From: Branchinecta lynchi
Lineage: Eukaryota; Arthropoda; Branchiopoda; Anostraca; Branchinectidae
Reading direction: 5' to 3'
Length of the DNA: 64,000 nt
NCBI GenBank assembly: GCA_023053575.1
Contig: JAKZAP010000014.1
Coordinates: forward strand, 6,324,001 to 6,388,000
In this document: piece after piece, positions 1-11,179 of the stretch
Layout: each line of letters begins with the position of its first letter
How positions within the stretch are numbered: the stretch's first letter is position 1
Translations under genes and position numbers: made by a program
Notes under the pieces: model-generated
Told to the model about the DNA's origin: nothing
The model's input: the letters and a program-made list of their open reading frames with translations, nothing else
Databases searched by the model: none

Positions 1-178
1 GGACCCTCGGTGTTTTGACCCCCTCGCTGACGTCATGAACTGCTATTACAGCGTCTTGGCGGAAAAGGCAACCTTCACCGAAACAATGGAAAAGACAGAT
101 TTGAGGTTCGTTTACACACCTGTACATGGGGTCGGAGCCGACTTTGTGACTGCTGCCTTCGAAACGTTTAAATTGCCA
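1..178 (+). CDS. PGM2: PGM2 exon (5' end beyond window)
   Basis: Open in the frame beginning at base 2. It encodes 59 residues that include [14 protein letters not shown], a conserved stretch of the third phosphohexomutase domain region. It ends at the donor CCA|GTAAGT in phase 0. The 5' boundary of the exon is not visible. Confidence 0.9.
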
Positions 179-3100
179 GTAAGTATATCAAAAGGATTTT
201 ATTATACTTATTGTTACGATTGAGCCGTTTATTAGGGTTTGAGTTTGGTGCTTATCGAATCAGCATGGTCGTACTGGGCTTCCTGTTATTCACTCTCACA
301 GTGCTAATTGAATAATGTTTTTACCGCGTAGTATCTTTTCTGATTCTCGTATTTCTTACTTTTGGGCCACGACTTCCCTTCCACTCAGCGACCTTAATTT
401 TACTAATTTCTGTAAATTTTTCTGTATATTTTCCGTAATTGTTTTAATCAGTTTTACATATAATTATTTAAATCAATCGTACTTATCATTTTCATTTAAT
501 ATTTCTATACAAAATGTTTCATGTCCTCCAGCGTGCTGCTTTACACAAGCACATCATATGCATTTACACTTTCCAACAATTACAGTTATTAGGCTAATAT
601 AAATATAATAATATTTGGGACTTCCAATAACAGCCTCATGAAATTCCGAGGCCAGTTGGGAAGTGGCCTCAGAATTTGAGGCCATTTTCTCAAATTCAAA
701 AGGAATTTTGCGCCTCGTTCCTTTTTGGCAGAAAGCTTGGAAGACAAAAGCTGATTGTACTGATCGAAGGCGCGCAGTTTGAATTTCATCCAGGGCGTTG
801 TTTTCGTTCTGTAAATAGCGAACGACAGAAAATTTGAGACGCTGTTGTATCCTTGGCTGCAAAATAAGCTCCTGAAATAACAGCAGGCAATTTGATTCTG
901 TTGCTGCTGAGTATTCGAAATTACATCAGATCTACCACGAATACGACTGTATGATATTATTGTCGTCTGCCTGTGGTATCCAATATGTGATGTGGTATAA
1001 ATAAACGATTGATTGATTGATTGACTCTTTACGGTCTTTTCCACATATACATCGTTATTCAGGACTAGTGGAGCAATGCAGAACAATGCAGATTTCATCA
1101 TGTTTTTAAGTAGAAAAGTGATTCGTTAACAGATTATCGCTTTTCACTCATATCCGGTGAACCTTTAAAAAAATGTGCTCATTTCTGAACCCGACGATCC
1201 TTTTTCAGGCATACATTCCAGTTAAGGAGCAAATCCTGCCGGATCCGGAATTCAGCACAGTAAGATTCCCGAATCCAGAAGAGGGTAAATCTACATTGGA
1301 CTTAGCAGTCAGAACTGCGGAGGCTAATGGCGTACGTCACATTCTGGCAAGCGATCCTGATGCCGACAGGATGGCGTTTGCAGAAAAACAAAATAGGTAA
1401 GCTGATACATTTTCAGTCAACCTTGTTCCGATTAAGAATAGGCTAATCCAGTCTACCACAAGTCAATTTCAGCCTGAACAGTCAATTTCATGACTATAAC
1501 ACAATACGGTGGTGTCTTTCTACCATTTGTTATCCTTCTACAAGGTCTAGCTTTTCTATTCGTCATACAGGCGTATAAGTGTGGAATTCATTGCCTGAGA
1601 CTATTCGAGTGTCCGAAGATAGGAAAGTTTTTAAAAGAGCTCAAAAAAGATTTATGTTATCTAGCAATTATATTTCTTCTGTCTGATTTAATTGATTCAT
1701 TTTTGTTTGTGCTCGGCGGAAGATCAGACCCATGCCGCAAACCTTTTTTATTTTTCATTTTTTCTGTAGTCATATGTCTGTTTTCGTAAATTCTCGTGGT
1801 GTCCTTAAATTTTAGTGTTGATGTGTGATAGTTGTTCTTTTTTTGTTTTTTTTATAATGCCTTAGGCTAGAATTGTATTAATAATTTTTACTAACCCATT
1901 AGAATTAGTGAAGCGTCGTTTTTTATGCCACTGGCATGTCTGATGCTTTCGAGAAAAACCAGGTTTATTTATATTTGCTATTAAAGTTGTACCTTACCAT
2001 ACAAGCCCCTGATTTTCTTATAGCCTATCCTGAACGCTGGGTATGTCTAGCGTTTGGCATATCCTATGCCTGACGCTCGATTACCTATGCCAGACGCTGG
2101 ATACCCCTTAGGTACCCTAACCCTACCTACTCCACTATAAAGGAATAGTGATTGGTTGATTTCTGAGCTTTACTCAAATCATCAATATTTTATTGGGTTA
2201 GCGTATATACCCAGCAAAATTTGTTTATTTACAAAATTTTTGAGGATCCTGGGAATCCTAATTAGCCTCCGTTAGAGTTTCCGTCAGAATCGCAAAAGTT
2301 GTCCGTCTGTCCGTCCGTCCGTCCGTCTGTAAGCACGATAACTCTCGAAGGGAATGAAATATTTTGATGAAACTTGGTGTGAGGGTTCGTTGGGTCGTCG
2401 GACCAGTCAAGTTCGTAGATGGGCTTTGTAGCTCTACATTTAGGGGTGGGGGAGGGGATTCAAATTAAGGGACAAACAAAATGTTTTGAAACAGCTAATG
2501 TGATAGTCGATTATGGGGTAAGAAGACATGCTGAACACGATGGTGAAAACCATTTTGTCATCGGACAAGTAGTTCGCCCGGAATCCGGCCAAAACCGGAA
2601 AGTTTGTTGAAAGTAAAAGTTTTATTTGAAGTTGATTAGATGTTCGATTTAGGGGTAGGAAGACATGCTGAGACGATGGTGAAAACTATTTTCTCGACGG
2701 ACAAGTATTTCGCCCGGAATCCGGCCCAAACCGGAAAGTTTGTTGAAAGTAAAAGTTTTATTTGAAATTGATTAGATGTTCGATTTAGGGGTAGGAAGAC
2801 ATGCTGAGACGATGGTGAAAACTATTTTCTCGACGGACAAGTATTTCGCCCGGAATCCGGCCAAAACCGGAAAGTATGTTAAAAGTAAAAGTTTTATTTG
2901 AAGTTGATTAAATGTTCGATTTAGAGGTAGGAAGACATGCTGAAGACGATGGTGAAAACTACTTTCTCGACGGACAAGTATTTCGACCGGAATCCGGCCC
3001 AAACCGGAAAGTTTGTCAAAATTAAAAGTTTTATTTGGAGTTGATTAGATGTTCGATTTAGGGCAAGAAGACATGCTGAACACTTATGTGAAAACAAGTT

Positions 3101-6100
3101 TCTACCCGGACATGTAGTTCGTCCGGAATCCGGCCAAAACCGGAAAACTGTTGGAAGTCAAAGTTTTATTTCTAGTTGATTAGATAAGCGATTTAGGGTT
3201 AAGAAGAGATGCTGAGTCCCTGTATGACAATCATATTTTACCCGGACATATAGTTCGACCGGAATCCGGCTGGAATCTTAAAATTTGTTATAAGCTAAAT
3301 TTCTATTTGAAGTTGATTAGATGTTCATTACTGGGGAAAGAAGATACCCTGATTTCGTGTTTGAGCTTTCTTTTTTCGCCGGACAAGTAGTTCTGGAGTT
3401 CGGCCGGAACCGGGAAATTAGCAGAAGTGGCAGGAAGTTTTCGTCAAAACAGATATGATAGGGGTAAACACACATGCTGAATCAAATCTGAACTTGGTTT
3501 TCTCAGGTGATTAGCTATTTTGCCTTAATCTGTTTCTGAATTTTAATTGTAAAAATGTTCAAGGAGTCTGGCGAAGACTGGATCTGGCTAAGACAAGACC
3601 CTGTTGTCTGGATCAGATATTGAATTTTGGGATCCCATCGAAACCTTTGGTCTTGTTCTAGTGGTGAATGGAAGATATTCAACGGGAATGAGCTGGGTGC
3701 CCTTCTTGGTTGGTGGACCTTCTACACTTATGCTGAGCGTAAGAGGAGACTGGGCAGTGAACCAAATTGGAGCGACCATTATATGATCGCCAGTACTGTT
3801 TCCTCTAAGGTTTTAAAGAGCATCGGAAGAAAAGAAGGCTTTCAATTTGAGGTTAGTTTTTTGTGCACAATACGTGAATTTTCTGGCTGGATTACATGGT
3901 ATACTCAGGGGAAAAAACGACCTACGTCGCATACGTTCCACGGGTTTCAAATACTTACTTTCCTGTTATAATGGCCCCGTCGCACGCGAAATTTAAAACA
4001 GCTCCTCCAAACCATTGAACCCGGCAACAAAATTAAAATGCAAACACCAAGTTCAAGTCTTAAAACTTCAAGTCCGAACATAATACGAAAACTCGTTCTG
4101 CCTTTGTCTACCCAAATGTTGAAATTCTGTTCGTATGTAAGAAACTGAAATTAGTTGACATGCTACGATAGTTTTTAATATACTGTTCTCTCTCATTATC
4201 TACTCTCAGCGATTCCAACACGGTTCGTGTAAACAACATTCTGTGAATTTTAATTGTGCAAATTGAAAAGGATAATCGCGCCTGAAAAAAAAAATAAGGT
4301 AACCCATGCCAATTCTGGTTGGCGCAGTCATCGTACTGATTACTGCAAGATTTGGTTGTTTTTCGTTTGGCTGTAGCCTACATATTGTCAAGGTCATTTT
4401 CATTTCGTCTTATATTTCCTAGGAAACATTGACCGGCTTCAAGTGGATGGCAAACCGTGCCTGCGAATTAATGGCCGAAGATAAAACGGTCCTGTTTGCA
4501 TTCGAAGAGGCGATCGGATTTATGGTTGGAACTGACGTTTTGGATAAGGATGGCGTCTCGGCCGCTGTGGTCATGGCCGAGTTGACCTGTTTCCTGGCCG
4601 CCAAGGGCCAGACGGTCAATGATAAGCTTCTGGAGGTCTACAGAGAGTACGGTTACCATGTCAGCCTCAACTCATACTATCTTTGCTACGAGCCGCCTGT
4701 GATTGAGAAGATGTTTGAGAGGCTCAGAAACTTCGAGGGAGAGAATACGGTTAGTAAATGATTTGATCTGAAGTGGTGATCCTCGGCGGGGGGGGGGGGG
4801 AGCAGAGGCGCTACCACTTTCATCAGATGCCCCCCACTGCCCGTCCGCATAAAAAAGAATGTACGATCCGACACATCCCGTGCAACTGTGAAATGGCGTT
4901 TTAGTATCCAGTCTCTATGTTCTTATATCTTAGCAGTTTAGGTTTATGTTAATGTTCATTTTGAAGATACAGCACAAAATCGTGGCTTGAGGCCTCGGCA
5001 TGTTGCATGAGTCAAGATAAAGGGTAAAAGTCTCGATGTACAAATTTAAAATAGGCTAAAATGAAATTTACACAAAGAAAAAAACTGTAGCTTATATTTG
5101 ATTGACCTTTCACTTAAACAGATAATAAATTCTACAACTATTATCACACTTAAAATAGTCTGGAACAAAATAAACGCGAACAAAATTGAGAAAAGCATTC
5201 TTAAAAGCATAAACGAGTTTAGGGGTTAAGATATTTTGGTGCCGCTGAGTTTGGCAGGAGAGGGGGTCCTCCTTGGGGCCTCGCAATCATTGCTCAGTTT
5301 GCAGACAGGGGGCTTTAAAGATTTTTTCACTTTATTTTCACAGTGTACAAATCTGCAGTTTCTATCAAGTTTTAGCTCCCGCTCCTCAGGTTCACGGTTC
5401 TGATCTTATCCTTAAGTTTGATATTGAGCAAACTGGCGCAACCCTCTAAAAAATTCTGCGAAAATCGTCAACACATTATTTGTCATCTCCAGTGTAAGAC
5501 ATCAGCTGGCGGCAACAATGTGTGCCTGAGTTTGATTCCACGGCTCCACTAAATGATTTTGAAATTTCCTCCTTCCGACGTCGTTCTTGAAACGGTGTGA
5601 GCTAAGTTGAAACCCTACCCTTGCCCCTGAAGTTGTTTGAGTTGAGAGCAACAAGCTGGAAAGCGAACCGATTTTCATAGCCTCCATGACATGAGTGCTC
5701 GTGCTGGTTTTGCCTTTTGATTTTCCAGCTTGAGCGGCATTGAGCCTGAAGAGGACCCTTGCCAAGAAGGGCCGAAATATAGCTCTAATAAAATTCAGCT
5801 GACGTATCCGTTTTGCGCTGTCAAACATGATTTGCAGTCAGCTTGGGCTGAAGGAATATTTGAACTTGAAGACTTTACACATCCCTACGAAGGTTGAGAA
5901 AGCTATCCCGTTGGTATTAGAAAAATGGCGAATATTTGGTCTTATTTGAATATTTCTTTTTGCAGTATCCAAGGAGCATCCTGAACGGAAAATACGCTAT
6001 TTCTTCTGTGCGAGACCTAACCACTGGCTACGATGATTCTCAGCCGGACAAGAAAGCAGTCCTCCCAGTTAGCAGGTCTGCTCAGATGATCACCTTTTCT

Positions 6101-8466
6101 TTCGAAAACGGACTTGTGGTAACACTTCGAACCAGCGGAACAGAGCCGAAAGTCAAATATTACACAGAACTCTGCGCTAAGCCGGGAAATGAGTGAGTTT
6201 CCATTTTACTTGTTTTGAGTCGGACTCACTTTACTAGGGTTGCTCAAGTTGGAAAAACTGTTCCCAGAGTTAGGCCCCGCAATTTGAATTTCATTGAGAA
6301 CGTGGTTTTTGGGATCCCAAAACGTAAGTGAAGGGATACCTATGACATCGCAAAAGTTGTCTGTCCGTCCGACTGTCAGAACGATACTCTCGAAAGGAAT
6401 GAGATATTTTGATGAAACTTGGTGTGAAGATTCTTTGGGCCAAGGGTAAGGTCAAGTTCGTAGCCCTACATTTAGGAGTGAGGGAGCGGGTTTAAATTAA
6501 GGGGCAAACAAAATATTTTAAACAGATAATGTGATAGTCGATTGTGGGGTAAGAAGACATGCTGAACACGATGATCGAAACCATTTTCTTGCCGGATAAG
6601 TAGTTCGTCCGCAATCCGGCAAAAAACGGAAAGTTGGTTAGAATTAAAAGTTTTATTTGAAGATGATTAGATGTTCGATTATCGGGCAAGAAGACATGCT
6701 GAACACGATGATGAAAACCATTTTCTCGTCGGACAGATAGTTCGCCCGGAATCCGGCCAGACCGGAAAATTTATTAAAAGCGAAAGCTTTATTTGAAGTT
6801 GATTAGATGACAGATTTATGGCTAAAAAAAGACGCTAAGTTTGTATAGGACAGTCATTTTTTACCGGGACATATAATTCGTCTGGAATCCGGCTGAAACC
6901 AGAAATAGTTGAAGTTTTATTTGAAGTTATTAGATGTTCTTTATAGTGATAAGGAGATACGCTGAATTCGTTTCTTTATTGTTCTTTTTTTGCTTGACAA
7001 GTAGTTCGCTCGGTATCCGGCCATAACCGGAATTTGGCAGAAGTAAAGCTGGAAGTTCCGGTCATTATCGTCAAAATATGTATGGCTTATAGAGGTATAT
7101 CTGGACTTGGTTTTCTCATATGATTAGCATTAGCGTGGCGAAGACGAGACCCATTTGTCTGGATCAAATATTAGATTTTTGGGATGCTATCGAAACCTTA
7201 GGTCTTGTTACTTCTGAAACCAAAGATGCTGATATATGCCTGGCTGCAAAATAAGTTAGAGAGTCCCGGAAATAGCAGCCTTGAGTTTATTTATTGGCAA
7301 CTTGATACTGCTGTTGATCCTAAATATTTCTTATTGCATTGAGCTACTGCATAAAAAATCGTTTTGCGGGAATAGTGGAGCAATGGACTAACGTATTTTC
7401 GTCAGGGTTTCAAGCCTGTTTAAGGCGATAAGTGATTCTTAGATTTTCAGTATTTCAGCCATGTTTTTTGTAACCCTTAACCGCAGCTTGTCGGTCACCT
7501 GAGATTTTACTTCTGCGATATTCCAGCTAGTGGGAAAGGAAAGGGGTAACCAGTAATTTTATCAAATAGTTATAATTAAGGCGGCAAGCCAAGGTTAATG
7601 CCAAATGTGTTAGTCATTGGTATAGCAAACAGACGCAACATCTGCAAAATTCTTCGAAAATTGTCAATACAACGTTTGTCATCTCCGAAATGGTCGTCAA
7701 GTGCTTTTTTTAACAGCGTCGGCTGATGGGCTGGCGACGACGTGGGACTGAAGTAGATTCCATGCCTCCGTGATACGATTTCCAAATTTCCCCCTGTCGA
7801 TGTCGCTCGTGAAACTATGAGCGTGTTCCACCCTTCTAATAATAGTTACTATTTCCGTTCCATCCTGTCCAAGTTACTACGCTGACCGTTCCAACCTTCT
7901 CGAAATAGTAACTAATAGTTACTGCTTACCATGCTCGGGAGCGTGGTAAGCGTAGTAGCTACGCATCTCTGCAACGTGATTGGTCGGATTCGCCCGTGGC
8001 ATGATATTCTGCTGGAAAATAGAAACATCGTTCTAGCCTTGACGGCAGAAAGCCAGAATCCGTGACGTCATGCGTAGTAACTACGGTAAGTAGGATGGAA
8101 CACGGTCTATGTGAGCTAAGTTTCAACCCTTGGCCACCGAGGTTGTTAGAGTTCGGAGCAAGAAGCTCCCCGGTGAACCGACTGTCGTAGGCTCCACGGT
8201 GGGAGTTGTATGAGAAACTTGAAGGCTTTACAGATTCCTACAAAGGTGGAGGAAGCCGTCCCATTACAGTCGTTCTGAAAAAAAAAGTGTTTTTCTAAGT
8301 TTCATCGCTAGTTGGTAGCCTGGTGTGAACTAATTGCTTACTAATTGCTTTTTCTTTACCTAGCGATTGGACGGCATTAGACGCAGAGCTGAAGGAGATG
8401 GTCGGCGCCATTGTTGAGGAATTCTTGCAGCCGGTGCTTAATGGTCTGACCCCCAGGCCGGAATAG
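1..8466 (+). CDS. PGM2: Phosphoglucomutase-2 / phosphopentomutase, 3' six coding exons (gene model)
   Basis: Alpha-D-phosphohexomutase family enzyme of the cytosol, interconverting 1- and 5/6-phosphates of ribose, deoxyribose and glucose. Coding segments 2-178, 1209-1396, 3662-3851, 4423-4749, 5966-6192 and 8364-8466 join with matching phases (0,2,0,0,2) into 403 codons ending in TAG. All introns are GT-AG. Visible landmarks, numbered from the window edge: TPVHG near 30, metal loop DPDADR 108-113, GNELG sugar loop 130-134, FEEAIGF 212-218, and phosphate-binding RTSGTEPK 349-356. The catalytic-serine domain and the start codon lie upstream of the window, so about a third of a typical 600-residue protein is missing. 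The pattern fits the PGM2/PGM2L1 branch better than PGM1 because of [11 protein letters not shown] and the [17 protein letters not shown] block. No frameshift or stop interrupts it, so it looks functional. Confidence 0.95.
179..1208 (+). other. PGM2 intron with non-LTR 3' tail
   Basis: GT-AG intron of 1030 bases. The stretch 840-1130 resembles 7240-7440 in a later PGM2 intron (shared GGCTGCAAAATAAG and GTGGAGCAATG motifs). It contains a LINE-type 3' tail at 985-1022. No host exon was seen in it. Confidence 0.6.
985..1022 (+). repeat. (TTGA)n-terminated LINE-type 3' tail
   Basis: GGTATAAATAAACGATTGA runs into four TTGA units. An AATAAA followed by a short microsatellite is the usual 3' end of CR1/L2-like non-LTR elements. 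No coding part is recognisable just upstream. Confidence 0.5.
1209..1396 (+). CDS. PGM2: PGM2 exon with DPDADR metal loop
   Basis: Follows acceptor TTTTTCAG at 1201-1208 and ends at AG|GTAAGC (phase 2). It encodes [16 protein letters not shown] and [13 protein letters not shown], the Mg2+-binding loop of the family. The last codon is completed by the T at 3662 to give the Ser of NSGEW. Confidence 0.93.
1480..1686 (+). pseudogene. CR1/L2-like reverse transcriptase C-terminal fragment
   Basis: Read with one frame change near 1578, the + strand encodes [12 protein letters not shown] followed by [20 protein letters not shown] and a stop near 1683. The G-x-x-VWNSLP-x-x-IR-x-x-x-x-x-x-FK arrangement is the conserved C-terminal tail of CR1/L2/RTE-type LINE polymerases. 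It is a short dead fragment inside the PGM2 intron. Confidence 0.65.
2238..3657 (+). mobile_element. GGGATCCC-family non-autonomous element, copy A
   Basis: It starts at a degenerate GAGGATCCTGGG end followed by a GTCCGTCC tract and the TTTTGATGAAACTTGGTGTG module. It continues as about seven imperfect units of 134-137 bases (landmark GATTAGATGTTCGATTTAGG at about 2635, 2769, 2906, 3041, 3177 and 3315). It ends in TTTTGGGATCCCATCGAAACC then GGTCTTGTT. No protein is encoded. The right end matches copies B to E to the base and stops four bases before the PGM2 exon. Confidence 0.75.
3662..3851 (+). CDS. PGM2: PGM2 exon with [11 protein letters not shown]
   Basis: Acceptor GTTCTAG ends at 3661 and the donor is GAG|GTTAGT. 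It encodes [19 protein letters not shown] and [21 protein letters not shown], the substrate-binding GNELG loop of the family. The polypyrimidine tract just upstream belongs to a repeat element. Confidence 0.93.
3852..4422 (+). other. PGM2 intron, no recognised content
   Basis: 571-base GT-AG intron with acceptor TATTTCCTAG. I see no repeat family shared with the rest of the window and no exon-like reading frame. Confidence 0.7.
4423..4749 (+). CDS. PGM2: PGM2 exon with FEEAIGF sugar loop
   Basis: 109 codons in phase 0 from [13 protein letters not shown] to LRNFEGENT, with donor ACG|GTTAGT. It carries [14 protein letters not shown], the sugar-specificity loop, then [16 protein letters not shown]. 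It is the longest PGM2 exon in the window and has no disruption. Confidence 0.94.
4750..5965 (+). other. PGM2 intron with LINE-like fragment
   Basis: 1216-base intron. A poly-G run lies at 4789-4800. A minus-strand LINE-like fragment lies at about 5440-5925 and is repeated at about 7570-8280. The motif GCTGACGTATCCG at about 5810 also recurs near hairpins at 11.6 and 53.5 kb. Confidence 0.6.
5440..5925 (-). pseudogene. LINE-type polymerase C-terminal fragment (first copy)
   Basis: The minus strand encodes a decayed tail with [18 protein letters not shown], which resembles the RVVxxWNxLPxxVV C-terminus of LINE reverse transcriptases. The DNA is homologous to 7570-8280, which differs by the insertion of a 283-bp miniature element. 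It therefore serves as an empty-site reference. Confidence 0.45.
5966..6192 (+). CDS. PGM2: PGM2 exon with RTSGTEPK phosphate loop
   Basis: Acceptor CTTTTTGCAG, donor GA|GTGAGT (phase 2). It encodes [18 protein letters not shown] and [27 protein letters not shown] is the conserved phosphate-binding loop of the C-terminal domain. Confidence 0.95.
6303..7209 (+). mobile_element. GGGATCCC-family element, copy B
   Basis: Left end TTTTTGGGATCCCAAAACG followed by a TGTCCGTCCG tract and TTTTGATGAAACTTGGTGTG. Internal units carry CGGAATCCGG-like palindromes. The right end is TTGGGATGCTATCGAAACC then GGTCTTGTT. It is shorter than copy A because it has fewer internal units. Confidence 0.75.
7570..8280 (-). 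pseudogene. LINE-type polymerase C-terminal fragment (second copy)
   Basis: Homologous to 5440-5925 (shared TGTCATCTCC, GTGAGCTAAGTT and ACTTGAAG-CTTTAC motifs). The minus strand reads [20 protein letters not shown], a LINE-tail-like segment. It is interrupted by the element at 7822-8104. Confidence 0.4.
7822..8104 (+). mobile_element. Foldback miniature element with CGTGTTCCAYCCT ends, copy 1
   Basis: 283 bases bounded by the inverted termini CGTGTTCCACCCT and AGGATGGAACACG. It is internally rich in inverted AGTAACTATTAGTTACTA-type motifs. A second copy in the opposite orientation lies at 53111-53400. The homologous LINE fragment at about 5590 lacks it, and the flanks CTATGAG / CTATGTGAG suggest a target duplication. 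Confidence 0.7.
8364..8466 (+). CDS. PGM2: PGM2 terminal coding exon
   Basis: Acceptor CTTTACCTAG ends at 8363. The C at 8364 completes a GAC codon, and 33 further codons lead to TAG at 8464-8466. The encoded [20 protein letters not shown] and a short tail match the helical C-terminal end of PGM2 proteins (a xxELxxLVxxIxExF-type pattern). The phase fit and stop position support it as the true 3' coding end. Confidence 0.85.
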
Positions 8467-8992
8467 GCTCCATAGTTTGTGTAGTTGTTAGATAGCTCTA
8501 TGTACGATCTCGTTTAGTTTGTTTTTCGGAAAGGGTTTACGGTATATTACGGATCTGTGTTTGACTTCTGCTTTGCTGAATTAATGTTCATGGGCGGCAC
8601 AGATGAACTCGAAGAGCAGTTGCAGTTTACGTTCAAATGTGTCAGTTTGCTGATTTTTTTTTACATTTACTTTTGAGGATTCCACTGCCACCCAAATTAT
8701 GAGGTTTCGCCAAGGTCCTGTATAAAGTTGTTCATAATCTAATTTATTTACTTTTTCACATGGTCCTTCCCGTACCTGCCCCATTGTGGAGCGATTTTCT
8801 TCTTTTATTTACGGTCGACCTTGTCCGATGCCTGGTATGGTGGAGAAGCGCACTTTTTAGGCCGGATAGACAGTTCTGCCTAGGCCCACGGCCGGGGGGC
8901 GAAGTGGTAACTGTAAAAACTAGAATGCAAAAAAAATAGGATACTTGTCTATTTCCTTTTTGAGTCTTATTTTCTAGAGCCTGAGTACGTTA

Positions 8993-9010
8993 AATAAATA
9001 AAATAATAAA
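8993..9010 (+). terminator. Candidate PGM2 polyadenylation signals
   Basis: Three overlapping or adjacent AATAAA hexamers lie about 530 bases after the PGM2 stop codon, followed by GT-rich sequence (GTAAAGTTTGTTTTTTG). Confidence 0.55.
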
Positions 9011-10809
9011 GGTAAAGTTTGTTTTTTGCAAAATTTCCAAAAAAGGAAATTTTAGGACCCTAGACCCAGGGTGTAGGGGCCCTGGATCTCTGTATCCGGG
9101 ACTACAAATACAGTGAAGTCCATTGGTTTTTTGTTCTGTTTTTAGTTTTCACCAAATCATATTTGTGTCTGTCCATGGTTAAGTGCGACTACAGCCATGT
9201 CATCTAGCGGATATAGAGAAAATTCGCAAGGGGGCGAAGATCACAGAGAAATTGTGTTTGTATACGATGGGTGAAAAATCGGATGGCCCTTGTGAAAAAG
9301 AATGAACAACGCATTATGGGCCCTTGGTTTTGATTTTTTAGGATATGTTAATGCTAGTCAGTGATTCAACACCAGTCGTAAGGTTGTAAATCCGGAAAGC
9401 CCTTGTTGATAACTATGAACAGCACATTATGGGCCCTTGGTCTCACGTTTTTTACGAAATGTGAATCCTAGTCGTAGTCGCTTGGTTCGTAATGTCTGAG
9501 TAGCATCTACCTGACTGGTTCGGCTCACCAATACGCCTGAGATCTCGCTATCCGTAAGGCAGCGGGTTGTAAATTCCGGCCATTCATCAAATACTGGACT
9601 TCTGAGCTGCCAAGAGACGATCGGCCGTATTTTCTTCACTTTCATGATAAATCACAAGATTTTCGTATGGAATTGATGATGTGGTCGAAAATCCTGGCAG
9701 GAATTCCAGTCCGCTACTAATCGACCCTGGTGGTCTCTCTGCAGTATTAGCAAGAGTAAACACACAACAGCAGCAACACGTTTTGTTGGATCGTTTTTGT
9801 TGAATCTCGGAACGTGATTCGCATAATCCCCGACTTAGGTCGAGATGCGTAGGAGTGAGAGAGTTTTAGTTTTTTTAGTTGACACATTCCCTAAATGAAG
9901 TTCGACAGGGGGGGGGGTAGGGACGGTGTTTCTGATGCAGGTACTTCGACTAAGAAAAGCCAGAAAAAAACCCCAAAAAGTCCAAGTTGCGTACAAAATG
10001 TTCAGAAAAGAATTATTGCCTTTTTGTAACGACAAACATATTTCCTAGTGAGAGCTCCGAGTAATATAGTTATCAAAAAGCTATCCCGGCTGTTTCCATC
10101 CGTATATCCCTTCATACGAAGATTGTCAGTGTCAAACACAGCTTTATTGCCACTGGACTGAATTTCCCCAGTGCAAAACCTGCACGTTTATTGTTGTCAT
10201 AGTCCTAGTCGGCCTTAGTCCAGTTCGGCTCTCCGTGGATTAGTCTCTTTGTCCCTCCTTGCCTTGTTATTAGCATCATCACACAGAGATATTACAATAG
10301 CACCGTCCGTACGATAATGAACAGAAAAGAGGAACTTTCAGTTTTTAAACGTGAAGGTTTAAAACTATCACTGTCAAGTTCGCACCATTTTCTCTGCTGA
10401 AGGAATATAATTAAACACACGTCGCTAGCAGTTTTACCGTCACGTTGATGACGGTGATGATGATTGTGGGATTAATAGTAACTTAATCGCATGGTTGCTG
10501 TGGAGTGAAATATGGAGAAACCCAGTATTACTTAGTCACCCGCGGGATTATCATCTTTATTTTTGTATTGGTATTTTCTATCTGTTAATGAAGTCTTTCA
10601 GTTAAAGCGGCCGTTTTTGTGCTAGTGACTAATAAAGGGCGTTTCTGGCGATCTCACGGATTCGCTTCCCGCCGAACGCAAGAACAAACAGAATGTCATT
10701 CAGATTTTTTTTTTTTTTTTCAACTTCTCGCTTGCTTGCCGAATCCTCGTTTCACGTACGGAATGATTCACTTTCCAAAACTAGCGGAGCGCCAATACTC
10801 TATATGACT

Positions 10810-11010
10810 AAGTCAAAACACGCCAGTGATCCTCAGATAGAACGAGAAAACGTCTCACTAACGACTCAAACTCAACAACTCGAATCCTGTGTCAAACAAT
10901 CAAAGTGATGTTCTTCGGGAGCAGATGTGATACCCGAGGTGATACCGCTTCTGGCTCTTCCGCTAGGTACCCGGCGATTTTGCATCGGCAAGGAAATTTA
11001 GTCATCAAGA
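10810..11010 (+). repeat. Dispersed repeat, GAACGAGAAACG family
   Basis: Shares ordered motifs (GATCCTCAG, AACGAGAAA, ACTCAAACTCAACAACTC, GTGTCAAACAATCA, GCTAGGTACCC, GCATCGGCAAGGA, TTAGTCAT) with 44485-44665. Weaker relatives occur at about 49305-49440 (opposite strand) and 61010-61165. Class unknown; no coding capacity. Confidence 0.6.
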
Positions 11011-11179
11011 GTAGGCTATAGCCTCGGAAAGTGAAAATAGTTTTAGCCGCAGTCGCAGGTATACCCGGTGTGAAAGCCACCGGAACTTTCCGGACCGCCA
11101 GAATCGCCCTCAAGCTGCCGAGTCCGAGCTCCAGTTTTACATCTTTACGTAGCGTTGCACGTTGCTTTGTAAACACATG

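Larger units (their letters stand above)
1397..3661 (+). other. PGM2 intron filled by a LINE fragment and a GGGATCCC-family repeat
   Basis: 2265-base intron. It holds a CR1/L2-like C-terminal fragment (1480-1686), an inverted-repeat-like stretch rich in CCTATGCC and ACGCTGG motifs (2020-2215), and a full GGGATCCC-family element (about 2238-3657). The element's end forms the splice acceptor region of the next exon. Confidence 0.7.
6193..8363 (+). other. PGM2 last intron: repeat composite
   Basis: 2171-base intron made of GGGATCCC-family copy B (6303-7209), a stretch resembling intron 1 (7240-7440), and a LINE-like fragment (7570-8280) split by a miniature element (7822-8104). No host exon was seen. 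Confidence 0.65.

Noticed and set aside
1490..1789. Multi-pass membrane-like open frame in a PGM2 intron
   Set aside because: A shifted frame over the same bases gives the LINE VWNSLP tail, which explains the sequence better.
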